Below are positions 12,764 through 24,825 of a stretch of DNA of 64,000 nt, piece by piece. The notes beneath the pieces were generated by a model, which ran no database searches, was not told the origin of the DNA, and saw nothing but the letters and a program-made list of their open reading frames with translations. Location of the stretch: positions 29,071,916 to 29,135,915 of the forward strand of contig NC_052489.1 of assembly GCF_009730915.1 (NCBI RefSeq), read 5' to 3'. The stretch's first letter is position 1. Each line of letters starts with the position of its first letter. The translations under genes and the position numbers were made by a program. Source of the DNA: Dioscorea cayenensis subsp. rotundata (lineage: Eukaryota > Streptophyta > Magnoliopsida > Dioscoreales > Dioscoreaceae).

Positions 12764-15198
12764 GTATGCTGAGCTTTTCTTCAGATTTGTTTCTTTCTTC
12801 TCTGTTAAATGGTCATGCTTTCATTTCAAAGGATTTGATGTATAAAAGTTGGATCTTTGTGATTGGTTTTGTTGAATTTGCGGGTTCTAATGGTTCATTG
12901 CTATAGCGTTTGATCCAAAAATAGTTGAATCATTATGAATGCTGATGCTTACTTTTTGGAATATTATGCTTCCATTAGATCGTGATTTTATTCAGAAAAA
13001 AAGTTTGATCTTGATTTCATTCAGAAAGGTTTGATTTTTGAATTGTTTTGGTGTCGTTGTCGTTGTGGTTTTGGATTGTTTCCTATGATGATCAATAGAA
13101 TACTTTCGTTCTCCCGAGGGTGAATGTTGCCCATGCGGAGTTATTTCTGGAGACCTGAACTGAGGAAACTAAACTCGTTTCTAAAGCCAAGGCTGCCAAT
13201 GCTTTGGGTAGTTTTTTTTTTCTTTGGGAGACGGGAAGTCCTCACTTCTTCTTTGATTCATATGCTAACTTTTTTTTCTCTATGGTTGATTTTTTTTTTT
13301 TTTTTAATAATCTGTATAAGTTTGTGTTGTGTCCTTATTTATGATTTCCCTGTTTTGATCCCTGTGATGATATCCATTTTAAATTAAAGTAGTGGTCTGA
13401 CAACAATATGGTGAATGGAATGTTTCTGAGGGGTTTTTTGTTAGGATATGCAACACCTAAACTTTCATTAGTTGTGCCACTTGCTTAAATATCCTCTCAA
13501 TGCTCTTTTATTATCCCTAATATGACTTTTTTTTTAAATTTACGCATACATTTACATGCATACAATCAAGACTAGGAGTTTTGGTTATTGCTTGGCCATT
13601 CTTATTGAACTTTTTTTCAGGAAAAATTATCTTAATGCTGTTGTTCTGAGGTGTTGTCTTCTCAATGCTTAAGGATATTCATAGTTGTGTTAATGATCTG
13701 CTAATAATATGTTCCTTGATTTTTTTATTATTGTGTGTCGTTGTTTCTGCTGTAATTTCCCAGTGATTTTAAAATACAAATGTTTCAGCCTTGTCTAAAC
13801 ATCAATGTTGAAAGTTTTAATTTTCTTCTGAGGGAGAGCAATTTTTTTACCGGTTTGGTGGTGTTCTTCAAATGGATGTTAATACATGTCTTAGTTGCAA
13901 CTCTGGTAGAAATTTTGGGGAAAAAAGATTTTGATTGATTAGCTATGTGAACGACTTGAGAAAAGAAGTTTCCCTTATATATATATCATTGCTTCTTCTA
14001 GTAGTTCCTCCTTATATATATATCATTGCTTCTTCTAGTAGTTCCTCCTTATATATATATCATTGCTTCTTCTAGTAGTTCCTGAGGAATACAAAGGAAT
14101 CATGTTGTGTATAAATAGGGAAAAATGATAACGGTTATAATTATAACGACTATATTTACAACGGCTATTTTTCAAATTTTAATTACCAACTGTTATAATC
14201 CAACGGTTATTTTTATTATGTAATAATTATTTATTATGCAAAACAAACACTCATTATGTAAGAAAAAAATATGTAATAATTTTTGTAATATTTTTTATTT
14301 TGTTACCCAAACACCTATTCTGTAGGAATAAAATATGCCATAATTTCTGTAATAATCACTTGCACTTCATGTATAATAAAATCATGACATATTTTTTTAT
14401 TTTCCATCCAAATATGCATTAAATAAGCTTTGGCAGAAGAACTTTTATTATTTGGCACGTGTCAAATTCACTTTGTTGCTTTAATATATATATATATAAT
14501 ATTTAATTAAAACTCAGTCTTAATCCTAATTCAATTCGGATAAATATTGTGCTAATTTATCTTTTAATTTAGATTAAGACTCAGCCTTAATTCTAATTCT
14601 ACTAAGATTAGAAAAGCCTAATTTATTTTCTATATATATTTATATACATAAATATGTATAATAGAGGAGCATTAATACATCAATCTCTTTCTCTCTCTCT
14701 CATCAACAAGAAGCGGCCTGCAATTGAAATCTCTCTCAAGTTTTTATTAAAAGTTCAATATTTTTTCCTTCTTAATTTTATGTATTAATTTTGTAAAAAA
14801 TACATCAAATTAACTCGTGAGGAGGATAATGCTTTTTTATGCATAAATTATGTATTGCTGTGCATATCCGTCAAACTATATATAATATTTTCAAATTTAT
14901 CAAGATTCATGTTGATCATTGATGATTCCTTTTTGTTTTTTGTTTTTTGTTTTTTTTTACACAATCATTCTGAGGAGATTTAAGCTTGCTTTTCAGAATT
15001 TTTTTGTTTTAATTTTTCTCAAATATTTCGATTCTAATTTGGGCCAAATAATAATTAAAAGTGTAATTAGGGTTTTTTTTTTCTATCTTTTGTCTCTGCA
15101 ATTTTATTTTTAATTTACGACGACTTTATCTTATCTTTTTGAATCTTATTTATTTATCTTATTCAATTCTGTCAGCATAATTGCTTACAAAGATAAAT
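12764..15198. other. Gene-free stretch with T-rich runs and a minisatellite
   Basis: Mostly T-rich, intron-like or intergenic DNA. It contains the 37-bp tandem repeat at 13974-14083. About 14.48-14.76 kb has a TATA-like run, a CT-rich patch and two related segments around AAAACTCAGTCTTAATCC and TAAGACTCAGCCTTAATTC. The latter could be an LTR remnant, but no boundaries can be set. Confidence 0.5.
13974..14083. repeat. Three tandem copies of a 37-bp unit
   Basis: Copies start at 13974, 14011 and 14048. Each is CTTATATATATATCATTGCT followed by TCTTCTAGTAGTTCCT(C). They are essentially identical, so the array is recent. Confidence 0.95.
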
Positions 15199-16593
15199 AT
15201 GGTTTTATGTTTTAAGTATGCGTTGTATATTGTTCATATATTCATATCCACAATTTCCAAAAATACTAAGATATTTAATTAGAAAAGAAAATTGTGTTCC
15301 TGTAGTTTTTAAAATAAGATTATCATATTAGGATGTGTGAATCTAAAATATATATGGTACATTAGTTTCTTTTGTCATTTTATATGAAAATCAAGCATGT
15401 ATGGCCAATATGATTTTATTTTCAATTTACAGATAGTTATGTAATTTATAGTTTTTCCAGATGATAAATGCAAAATGGCAATTTTAAACATTGTACATTC
15501 ACATCTTTGAGAAATGTTCATGTTTTGCGAAAGTTTTTTAATATATGCCTCTAGCATTAAAAAGAATTAAAGACATGAATAAATAAATAAGAGTTGGAGC
15601 AATGTATTTCTCTTCCTAAACTAAATGTAATTTGCAAAATTGAAGGTACAATGGCATATCGTCATGAGGTGCGGAGGGATGTCATAAGAGATGTCACAAA
15701 GTATTTACCACTTCAGGATTATATCCGTTTCGGTGCTATTCACCCTTCTTGGTCTGCAGTGGCTAAAGCAAGATATCGTCTTCCAGGAATCCCGTTATTA
15801 ATTGCCAATGATGATAACCCAAGAGGCAACCCAAGATTGTTCAACGTATTCAGTCAAAAATCTTATCCGTTAGATCTTCCTGATGGATATCATTGTTGTG
15901 GTTCATCTCGTGGTTGGTTACTAATAATGGATTTAAGCTTGAAAATGTGCTTGTGGAATCCTTTCTCTAAAACTCAGATCGAGCTACCTACATTCTTGTC
16001 GAGTGAAAGCGAATGTAGACGATATGAAAGCCTAGTCAGAGACACCAAACAAGCAGATGACCCTACAGATGTGATATTACGAGAAAGGCTTGTAGCTAGA
16101 GTTGTTTTATCAGCTGATCCCGAAAGGTGCTCGGATTTTGTTATTATGGTGATTGGCTTCTGCGCTTCAGAACTTAAATTCTGGAGGTTAGGTGATTCAT
16201 CTTGGACTCACATACCTAATGTTTGGTTTCTTGATGTTATATGGTACAATGGAGCATTTCATGGTTTGTCTACCCAAAAAGAAGTCTTTATGGTTTGTCT
16301 CACTCCAAAGTTGGAATTAAAGAAAGTTGCTTACTACCGGAATCCTTTTCCTTGCAACGTGAGATATTTAGTTGATTGCATGGGTGATTTATTGATTGTG
16401 GAGAGAAACACAAACCAAACATACACTATGCATACTTACACAAGCTCATTTTTGGTGTATAAATTGGATAAGAAAAGGATGGTGTTTAAGAAAGTGAAAA
16501 GTATTGGAGACCATGCTTTGTTTTTAGGAAGAAATCCTACCATCGCTATTCCGGCCAATAAATTTCCTGGATGTTTGAGTGACAGTATTTATT
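15199..16593 (+). repeat. Segmental duplication, intact copy (partner 24348-25890)
   Basis: From about 450 bp upstream of the F-box ATG (around TTAAGTATGCGTTGTATATT) into the coding region, this segment aligns with 24348-25890. Matches such as ATACTAAGATATTT and AATAAGAGTTGGAG occur upstream in both. Identity looks like 80-90% by eye. The second copy ends where the large MULE begins. Confidence 0.85.
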
Positions 16594-16748
16594 TCACAGA
16601 TAATGACCCTTTTATTTATCGTATATATAGATATGAAGATATTGGTCTCTACAATATGAAAAACAAGATATTTGAGATATTCCCTCCAAAACATATTTGT
16701 ATTACTTCACGATATCAACCATTATGGTTGGAAGCTTGTTTACAATAG
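15651..16748 (+). CDS. F-box/DUF295-type protein
   Basis: A single open frame of 365 aa from MAYRHEVRRDV. An upstream in-frame ATG at 15594 is possible, but homology with the second copy starts at the 15651 ATG, just after GAAG|GTACA. Residues about 8-45 (RDVIRDVTKYLPLQDYIRFG, then HPSWSAVAKA) fit a degenerate F-box. The rest has the DUF295 pattern: YHCCGSSRGWLLIMDLS, LWNPFSKTQIELPT, WRLGDSSWTHIP, then a C-terminal IYFTDNDP and GLYNMKNKIFEIFPP. Plant proteins of this class are thought to act as substrate adaptors of SCF ubiquitin ligases, and most have no known target. The frame is open throughout, while its duplicate at 24.8 kb is dead. A missing first exon cannot be excluded. Confidence 0.85.
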   Translation: MAYRHEVRRDVIRDVTKYLPLQDYIRFGAIHPSWSAVAKARYRLPGIPLLIANDDNPRGNPRLFNVFSQKSYPLDLPDGYHCCGSSRGWLLIMDLSLKMCLWNPFSKTQIELPTFLSSESECRRYESLVRDTKQADDPTDVILRERLVARVVLSADPERCSDFVIMVIGFCASELKFWRLGDSSWTHIPNVWFLDVIWYNGAFHGLSTQKEVFMVCLTPKLELKKVAYYRNPFPCNVRYLVDCMGDLLIVERNTNQTYTMHTYTSSFLVYKLDKKRMVFKKVKSIGDHALFLGRNPTIAIPANKFPGCLSDSIYFTDNDPFIYRIYRYEDIGLYNMKNKIFEIFPPKHICITSRYQPLWLEACLQ

Positions 16749-18455
16749 TTAATTAGACGATGAAATATTTTTATGTTTTTTATTTTCTTTATTTGCAATT
16801 TTGTTTGTCTCTTTTGGCCATTATAAAAGACTTTTGTCAAAAACTTGAATTTGCAGTTGGGATCATAATATTGGTTACAAGTGAATGTAACAGAAGCACT
16901 ATATATCTATTTTGGTTCGATGAATTCGCAACAAATATTGCTATCATATTTATACGTACGGTACCATATTGTTTTTTCTGGTCACACAGTCATACCACAG
17001 TTATGCTCCTCTATAAATACTAAATCGTACTAATTAGCAATTTTTTAGACTAATTAATGTGCATCTTCATTCATTCACACTAATTCAAAACTCACTCCCT
17101 AATTAATATCCATCTCCACTCACTCACTCACACGAACATAAAAATCAATTAATGGTTCTCACTCACACAGTTACACAAACGAGAACATTGAGGAGGTCTC
17201 TGCTTCACCGCGGACGACACCTTCATCTCGGTGTCCGCTTCGAGGATCATTGAGGTCTCTGCCAAGCGCGTCACCGTCAACACCACCTTCATCGATCTCC
17301 ATGCGATGCAATCTCAGGTTCATCATCTTTTTCTCTGTTGCAATCCTTCAGCTGATTGCTGCCTAACCTGCAATTACCCACTGGAACAGTATAAATAACA
17401 GGAACAAATTAACTGATATTAGGATCTCACTGATCCTTGCATAACTAACAAGACACTAACAACATTACATAAAGACTCAACAATAATGCAGAAAATAAAA
17501 CACAGATCATAGACCAAGGTCTGGAGATCTCTAAAACCAAATCACCCCAAGAAGGAAGAGGAACAGGAAGGATGGATGAGAATTCTTCAATAATTCCACG
17601 CCTTTCCAGGATGAGTTGCTTTCATGGCCATTTGATTGAAACTGGGCCTATATGTCTGGACATTTAGTGAGCCTATGGAGAATCTCTGATCAGGACGCCC
17701 AAAGACGAAAATACCCTTGCTCCCTCTGAGTACCCAACAAAACTGTTCAGGGGTAATTAATGTAAATTCCCTTCCCGGTTTGCTTCTCCATTTCAAAATA
17801 CACTGAAAAGACATAGTTACCCTTTTCCCTTCAGTCAATCCACAGTAACAGTTCGGGGTTAACTTATGTAATTTCACTCAATCCAAACATACTGATTTTA
17901 CTAAAAAGTCCCTCCTTATGTGCCTACCGGATTTAACTGTAGAGGTTACTGGGTGTCATTTCCCCTTCTCAACTTTCCCGCCAGGCAGTTCCCGCCCCCC
18001 CTCTTCGACTGGACCCCTTCTTCTTCTAATTTATTCTTCTCTTACTATTACTAGAATCACCTTGCAACATTCTCTGTCCTCCTCTTCGTCCTCGCTCTCC
18101 TCCGGGTCAACTCCCAGGTCTCTTCTTCCGAGATTCTTCTCAGTGACCCTGAAACCCCATTGTTGGAATCCCTAAGATCGCTTTTCTCTTTCTTGCCCGT
18201 GCTCATCTGCCTCTTGATTTCCTCTGGCACTGCTTTTTTAAGGTTGCCTTCGATGTCTTTTTTTGGGGTTTTGATTGTTTTCTTGGGGGTTTTTTTTGGT
18301 GTTTGGAAGAATGGCGAAGTGGGGCGGTTCTTGATTTATGTTCTTTCGGAGCCTGGATTCATGTTTTTTTTTTTTCAATTTGTTTTTGTTTTCAGTTTGG
18401 GATTTGATTGGTTCTGGCTTTGTGTTCTAAAGAACTTGTAGTGGTTTTGTTGTAG
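16749..18455. other. Gene-poor stretch with short coding-like remnants
   Basis: I recognise no complete gene. About 17200-17322 is GC-richer, reads DDTFISVSASRIIEVSAKRV and ends CTCAG|GTTCAT like an exon; I cannot assign it. About 17918-18175 is a C/T-rich region with Ser-rich frames. About 18100-18300 could encode a hydrophobic segment (LFSFLPVLICLLISSGTAFL), possibly the leader and first intron of the glycosyltransferase remnant that follows. Confidence 0.4.
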
Positions 18456-18556
18456 GTGGCTTGGGGAGAGTCTAGTATGATTGAAGCGGAGAGGTTGCTT
18501 CTCAGTGTGGCATCGGAGGATCTGGCAAACCAGCACTTTGTTTTGCTCTCTGATAG
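18456..18556 (+). pseudogene. Single exon of a DUF266/GT14 (core-2/I-branching-like) glycosyltransferase
   Basis: The exon lies between TTGTAG| and |GTAAGA and reads VAWGESSMIEAERLLLSVAS, then EDLANQHFVLLSDR. This is the family block 'V.WG.ASM(V/I)EAERLLL ... N.RFVFLSDS' of plant DUF266 proteins, predicted Golgi glycosyltransferases. The continuation expected next (CVPLYNFSYIY) is not found downstream. The next recognisable block belongs to an unrelated family. So this is a captured or left-over exon rather than a gene. Confidence 0.75.
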
Positions 18557-18982
18557 GTAAGATTGTTTATAGTGAAGGTGCTTTTTGTCCTTTATTTGCT
18601 GTTGTCACATATGAATAGAATTCTCTGCTTAATTGTCCTGAAATATCTTCTATCTAATTTTGAATGTTGTATTTGTTAGTACTGTTTATGTTATGGATTT
18701 TATCAATTTTTTATGTTACCTATAGCAAAATAGCAAAGCCAACGGCAATAAGATTGACTACTGAATAATACCATCAACATGGAGTAGGTATTGTTGTTTA
18801 TAAATTCGGTTTATGAGGGCTTGATTTAATTTATATATGTTGTGATTTGTTGATAAAACCTTTCATTTGATTTGTTAGTACTGTTTATGTTGGGCTTGAT
18901 TTAATCTTGTATCTTCTTACGTTCGTTGTTAATTGTAGAATCTATATATTGTTTTTATTCTTATTTTGTTGTGTTTTACCAG

Positions 18983-19048
18983 CCGTTGCAACTGTTTTGA
19001 CTATAGCTGAGATCTTGAAGAATAATGGGCTTGCTATGAAGAAGATCG
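18983..19048 (+). pseudogene. Single exon of an Alba-type DNA/RNA-binding protein (At2g34160-like)
   Basis: After TTTTACCAG| the sequence reads AVATVLTIAEILKNNGLAMK by frame (the first residue depends on the missing exon). This matches the block A(I/V)ATVVT(I/V)AEILKNNGLA of the small plant Alba-like proteins. It ends at a GTAAGA donor. No other exon of the family is visible nearby. Alba proteins bind nucleic acids; this fragment cannot fold alone and is best seen as debris. Confidence 0.75.
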
Positions 19049-19472
19049 AGTAAGATCCATATCTTATAATCTTGTATACGAATCAATTTTTAAATAAAAA
19101 ACTGTTTGCATATACATCCATTTCATTGTTAAATAATTGAAGGATTATCCAATGTTCTTAAATGATAACTAAACAAAATCCAAATTGCAGAGTACTGAAT
19201 TTTTTTCTTCTTGAATTCAATGTGTGCACATAAAGTGAAATCAATGGATTGAACTTCTTTTTAGTTGAGCATGATTGTGAAATCAATGTTTTATTTGATA
19301 TAAGGCATTTGTTTTTGCTCTTCTTTTAGAATTTGCTCCACTCTACCTTTTAATTATATGCAGTATCTTTCTTTCTATGTATAGTTATATATTTGATGGC
19401 TGACAAGTCTATGCACATGATTTAAATCCTATAAATCATAAATATATTGATATATTTATTTATATGAATGGT

Positions 19473-19937
19473 AGATGTGGGCAAATCTTATTGAAAAGGC
19501 CAAGAGAGGACTTGATGTAATACAAACATATGTGTTTTGGAATGTTCATGAGCCTGTTCAATGAAAAGTGTAGTGTAATATTTTTATGGCTATTTAATTT
19601 TCCTATTTGTACTTGTATTTATGTAGTGTTATGTATGAGATTTTTATGTATGGATGTATTATTGTTTGTCAATATAATTTTGAAGGGAGATATGATTTAG
19701 TGAGATTCATCAAGGAAGTTGGAAATCATGGCCTCTATGTGAGCTTAAGATTTGGCCCATTCATTGAATCTGAATGGAAGTACGGGTATGAGAATTAATT
19801 AATGCAGCCTTTTTTAAGTAACAGTTACTGAAATTTAAATTTCATATATATATATATATATAAACTAATTTAGTTTGATGCAGAGGCTTCCCATTTTGGT
19901 TGCAGGCATTGGTTTTAGATCAGATAATGAACCCTTC

Positions 19938-19979
<42 letters not shown>

Positions 19980-22820
19980 TTGAAATCATACAAGTATTCG
20001 TGAATTCCATCTGAAATGGACTTGGCTTTTGTTTCCTTTGGTGCATTTTTACATGCAGAAATTTGTAAAATGATTGTGAACATGATGAAGTCTGAGAAAC
20101 TGTATGCATCTCAGGGAGGTCCAATAGTAATTTCTCAGGTGTACCGATCTCTACCATGAACTTGTAATGCCCATGAAATGCTTGCTAAATGGTCTCTGTA
20201 TCACTAACATGCAGATTGAAAATGAGTACAAGTTAGTTGAGGGTGCATTCCCAGAGAAAGGTCCGCCTTATGTTATCCGGGCAACATCAATGGCTGTAGG
20301 ACTTGGAACTGGTGTGCCATGGATGACATGCAAGCAAGATGATGCTCCTGACCCAGTGGTAATTTGTTTAATCTTCATCTGTTCTTTAGTTCAATGGAAA
20401 AAATAAAAACCAAATTATAATGACATTGATCTTGATTATAACTGCAGATTAATACATGCAATGGGATGAGTTGTGGAGAAACTTTTGCAGGTCCTAATTC
20501 ACCAAACAAGGCAGCATTGTGGACCGAAAATTGGACCTCTTTGTAAATTCTCAGTAACTGTTGCTCATCTTGTTTGTGGTCTTTCATTTATTCGGTTTTT
20601 TTTTAAGTTTTAACTTGTTGTTCTTATGAAGCTATTAAGTATTTGGTGGCGAACCATATAAACACAGTGTTGAAGATTTTGCTTTTCGTGTTGCATTATT
20701 CATAGCCAAAGGTGGAAGCTTTGCGAACTACTATATGGTTCGTTATTTTTATCAATTGAGATCCGTGAGCATAGTATGCTCTGTTATGTGTGTATGAAAA
20801 CAAAGACTTATGAATTACCTCAAAATTCAGGTAGATGTGCAGCTTTTCTTGTAAACAATGATACATTAAATAATGTATCTGTTAAATTTCATAATGCCGT
20901 ATATGAGTTACCTCAAAAGTTTAATATCCTACCAGATTGCAAGAATGTTGTCTTCAATACTGCAGCTGTGAGTCTCATTCTTAAATCACAAACTTTCGTA
21001 TTATTTGATAAAAAGAAAGGGAGCAAATAATATAATTTTGGTCATTTATCCTTAACAGGTGAATGCTCAATCTGGTGTAAGATCTACTACTGCTGTAGAA
21101 CATCTCAACCAAGCTAAGAACTGGTGGGCACTTGCTGAAGGAGTCTTTGATATTGGTAAGACATCTTTTACCAAAAATGGCCTATTAGACCAATTGTCTA
21201 TCACCAAAGATACAATCGACTATCTCTGGTACACTGTCGGGTAACTGTGTCACAAATACTCATAGTTTGAAGTTCCTATCTGCCTTAATTGTTCATTATA
21301 TGTTCATTGGCACTTTGCAAGATACAGTTATGATTATACATCAACTGAGGATCATCAATACCTTCTTCGAGTCAATTTGCAAGCCCATGTTCATCATGCT
21401 TTCATAAATGATGAATTTATAGGTAAATAGATAGTGACTTAATTATATCTGATTACATTTCCCTTTCTCACTTGATTCTTTATAATTCTACCCAGGAACT
21501 GAGCATGGGAGTCATAATTTCAAAGGAGTGGTGTTTGAGAAACCTATCTCATTACTAAATGGGCAAAATAACTTATCATTTGTGAGTGTTATGGTTGGAT
21601 CATCGGTATGAATATCAAATTTTTTACTGCAAATATGTGTGGTTCTTCTAACTGAATGAATGCTTGGGATATGCTGGTCTCTGTTAAGGATTCATGGGCA
21701 TATCTAGAACATATAATTTTTGGAATTCAGAGAGGGAGAATTCAGGGAAACATTAATGTTCAAGATTTCGGTAATCAGCTGTGGGGATATCAGGTAGTTA
21801 TCATTCTTCATTCTGACTAAAATCTCACAAACAATTCATGTCTACAAAGAAAAAGAACTTCTTTGTATTGCGTGATTGTTAATGTCTATAAAATGTAGGT
21901 CGGATTACAAGGTGAAAAAATTGGAAATCTGCACTGAAAAAGGATCAGAATCTGTTGAGTGGCAGACATTTGATACATTTGTTCATCAGCCATTACTATG
22001 GTACAAGGTCAAATCAATCAAAACTTTTTGCTTGTAAAACTATTCCATTGAAGCATCAATAATTGGTTTATGATTACATGCAGACGATGTTAGACACTCC
22101 GCCGGGAAGAGACCCGGCGGCACTCAACCTTCAAAGCATGGGAAAATGTGAGATTTGGATCAACGGCGTAAGCATTGGATGATACTGGGTTTCTTTCCTT
22201 ACTCCCAAGAATCAACCTTCTCAAACTCTGTATGTAATATGTATCAGAGCTCTCATTCTTTCTATTCTTACTACTAACAAGCTAAGCGGTACTTTTTATG
22301 TTTGTTTAAGGTATCACATTCCTCACTCTTTTCTGAAACCTTCAAACAATCTACTTGTTCTCTTTGAGGAAATGAATGGAGATCCTCTTCAAATTACACT
22401 AGAGACTATATCTGTTTCCCACATATGCAACGCGGTGGAAGAGCAAAAAATTCATAAGATCTTATCGCCAAAATGGTGACCAGAAGTTCCTCTCCAATGT
22501 CATCAAGGGAAAAGAATCTCAGCTTTAGACTTTGCAAGTTATGGAAGTCCTAATGGAGATTATGCTAGCTACTCAATTGGAAGTTGTCACTCAAATGCAT
22601 CTAAAGATGTTGTTCAAGAGGTTGGTTTATAATCTCAAATGGCACATTAAATAATACTACCATCACATGATTTTTTTTTCCACTTCTAATTTTATAAATG
22701 AATAAACAGGTCTGTTTAGGCAAGAATACATGTTCAATCTCTGTTTTAGCAATGCAATTCGGCGGTGATCCATGCCCGGAAACTTCAAAATCTCTATTAG
22801 TTGCAGCAATTTGCAGTTGA
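19473..22820 (+). pseudogene. Beta-galactosidase (GH35) pseudogene with C-terminal SUEL lectin domain
   Basis: About 17 exon blocks follow the plant BGAL order. They are MWANLIEKAKRGLDVIQTYV (19477), [20 protein letters not shown] (19674), GFPFWL then RSDNEPFK out of frame (19885-19940), [18 protein letters not shown] (20085), [18 protein letters not shown] (20215), [20 protein letters not shown] (20450), [20 protein letters not shown] (20670), linker and beta-sandwich blocks (20.8-22.4 kb), and a Cys-rich SUEL lectin end (DFASYGSPNGDYASYS, QEVCLGKNTCSI; 22.52-22.82 kb). The catalytic acid/base Glu (IENEY) and nucleophile Glu (WTENWT) survive. The gene is broken: a stop follows HEPVQ in the first block, one lies just after WTENWTSL, others occur around 21.9 and 22.18 kb, frames shift at 19.9 kb, and the N-terminal exon and the YHGGTNF block are missing. 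The WTENWTS and GETF.GPNSPN signatures point to the BGAL6/7/15/16 branch. In life such enzymes trim wall galactans in the apoplast. Confidence 0.9.
19942..19973. repeat. (TA)n microsatellite
   Basis: About 16 TA units directly follow the GG|GTATAT-type donor of the third beta-galactosidase block. A shorter (AT)n run lies at about 19845-19862. Confidence 0.95.
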
Positions 22821-23058
22821 ACAGTGATGATTAACTGAAACATAAGAAAAAGATTAAACATTCAGTAGAAGTTCTATGTCAATGTTGGGCATTTTCTTTT
22901 TCTTTTTCTTTTTTTTTTCCAACATTGATGAGAGTGAATGCAATGTATCAATCCAAAACTAAGTCATTAGAGCATGTAAATTGATTGAACTTGGTATGAA
23001 TGCTATTTGCATGTGCATTTTCTTTTTTCTTTTTCTTTTTATTTTCTTTTTACATAAG

Positions 23059-24130
23059 GTTGTTGATCCCACTGATAGTGCTCAAAAGACTCAACTAGCA
23101 TTTCCTCATACTTCCCATTGCCTTGCGTCTGGTGACATTCTGGTGTCTTGCCTCAGTGACAAAGATGGAAACGCAAAAGAGAGTGGCTTCCTCCTCCTCG
23201 ATTCAAATTTCAATGTTAAAGGTGTTAGATGTGTGTATGGATATTAGATATATGTATGTATATACATGGGTATACCTGTATATTTGGCCTCTATATGAAG
23301 CTCCATGATCACACTTGTTAATACAGGGATCCACCACCCTAACTTCTCCATAACTGCAGTTAGTGGGAAAGATTGGCTTAGGATATATAAGGCTAGGGAG
23401 ATTGGCTCTCACAGGCGATGTGGGACTATGGACCAGGTTAACCACTGCGTCCCAACAAAAAAAAGGTATGCTTATTTGAATCTTTTCTTATGAAGGTGCA
23501 CTTAATATCTATTTCTCTGTAATTAAGAATATTTCTCTGTAATTAAGAAATGAAGCTATGAGACATTATGTCTGCAGCAATGGTAATTTCTTTACAGTCA
23601 CACGATTGGATACCTTAATAGTTTCCTGCCGTCAAATAATTTATGCTATATGCTTTGTTTTCTGTTGTACTTGCTTAGAGAATATTTTGGATTGAGCATT
23701 CCTATGCTGACAAGTTAATGGGTGTGAGACAAGTGACTGCATGCTTTGTTATTAATGGATTGAAGTTTTCATCTAAACATGCTAGATCAGGAATTATTAG
23801 GTGCATGCAATCTACAATACTTTAAAAACAAATTCCTGAAATATGTTACAATATCATGATACTACTCGCAACTTCGTCAAGGAAAAAATTGCAGCCAGAA
23901 ATGATTATAGTTATAGATCTCTGCTTTTTTCTTTCTTTAATCATTTTCAATTGGATTATATGTGCTTCATGTTCAGATGGGAAAAGCCAGGCCATATCCC
24001 AGCCTTTGGCTATGATTTCTGGTACCAACCTCTGCACAAGACCATGATTAGCTCTTCATGGGATGCTCCTGCAGCTTTTAGTAAAGGCTTCGACCTTCAT
24101 TGCATGGGAGTGAAGATATTCGCCCTTTAA
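23059..24130 (+). pseudogene. Selenium-binding protein / methanethiol oxidase, two-exon remnant
   Basis: Exon-like block 23059-23222 reads VVDPTDSAQKTQLAFPHTSH, then CLASGDILVSCLSDKDGNAK and SGFLLLDSNFNVKG, ending at a GT. Block 23978-24130 reads [20 protein letters not shown], then MISSSWDAPAAFSKGFDL, and runs into a stop. Together they match a central part of plant SBP1 (LAFPHT.HCLASGDI, then [30 protein letters not shown]). The first ~120 residues and the C-terminal half are absent, so this is a fragment. The intron between the blocks holds a solo LTR (23316-23457). It begins about 240 bp after the beta-galactosidase remnant on the same strand. Confidence 0.88.
23316..23457 (-). mobile_element. 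Small solo LTR (TRIM-like), copy 1
   Basis: 142 bp starting TGTTAATACAGGGATCC and ending GCGTCCCAACA. It is the reverse complement of the 138-bp LTR at 25003-25140, with a few substitutions and indels. The terminal TG...CA and the shared ends (TGTTGGGACGCAGTGG / TGTTAA in the other orientation) identify the same family. No convincing target duplication is visible here. It sits in the intron of the selenium-binding-protein remnant. Confidence 0.85.
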
Positions 24131-24825
24131 ATATGGATGATTTTAAGTTTGCACATGATCAGGTAATAACTTAGTTTGGTGCTTTGCTGGATGTCATTTC
24201 TTTTTCTTCATACCTCATGATGTATGTTTTTTAATTCTATTTTTGGATTTCCTCCACTTTACCTTCTCTACTTTTCTATTATTCTTTGATTGTTTTTTTT
24301 TAATTCTATTTAATTATATCAAATCAATTGCTTACAGAGAGAGTAGGGGTTTATGCTTAAAATATGCATTATATATTGGACATGTATCCATATCTACAAT
24401 TTCCAAATATACTAAGATATTTGCATAGGAAAAAAAATTATGTTGCGTTAGTATTTAAAATAAAATTATCATGCTAGGATATGTGGATCTAAAATTTATA
24501 TGGTGTACGAGTAATCTTTATTTTTTTCCTTTTATATGAAAATCAAGCATGATGGCCGATATGATTTTATTTCTAATTTTAGAGATAGTCATGCAACTCA
24601 TAGTTTTCCAAATGATCCATGCAAAATGGCAATCTTAAATATTGTATATTCACATCCTTGAGAAATAATCATGTTTTGCGAAAGTTTTGTAATCTATGGC
24701 ACTAGCCTTAAAACGAATTAAAGATAGGAATATATAAATAAGAGTTGGAGTAATGTTTTTTCTTCCTAATCTAATCATAATTTGCGAATCCTAATCTAAT
24801 TGTAATTTGCAAAATTGAAGGTACA

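Noticed and set aside
14480-14760. Possible LTR with TATA-like run and CT-rich leader
   Set aside because: No TG...CA ends, second copy, target duplication or primer-binding site could be identified.
17587-17877. Minus-strand 96-codon frame
   Set aside because: No recognisable motif and no codon-like composition beyond its neighbours; kept only as part of the unassigned stretch.
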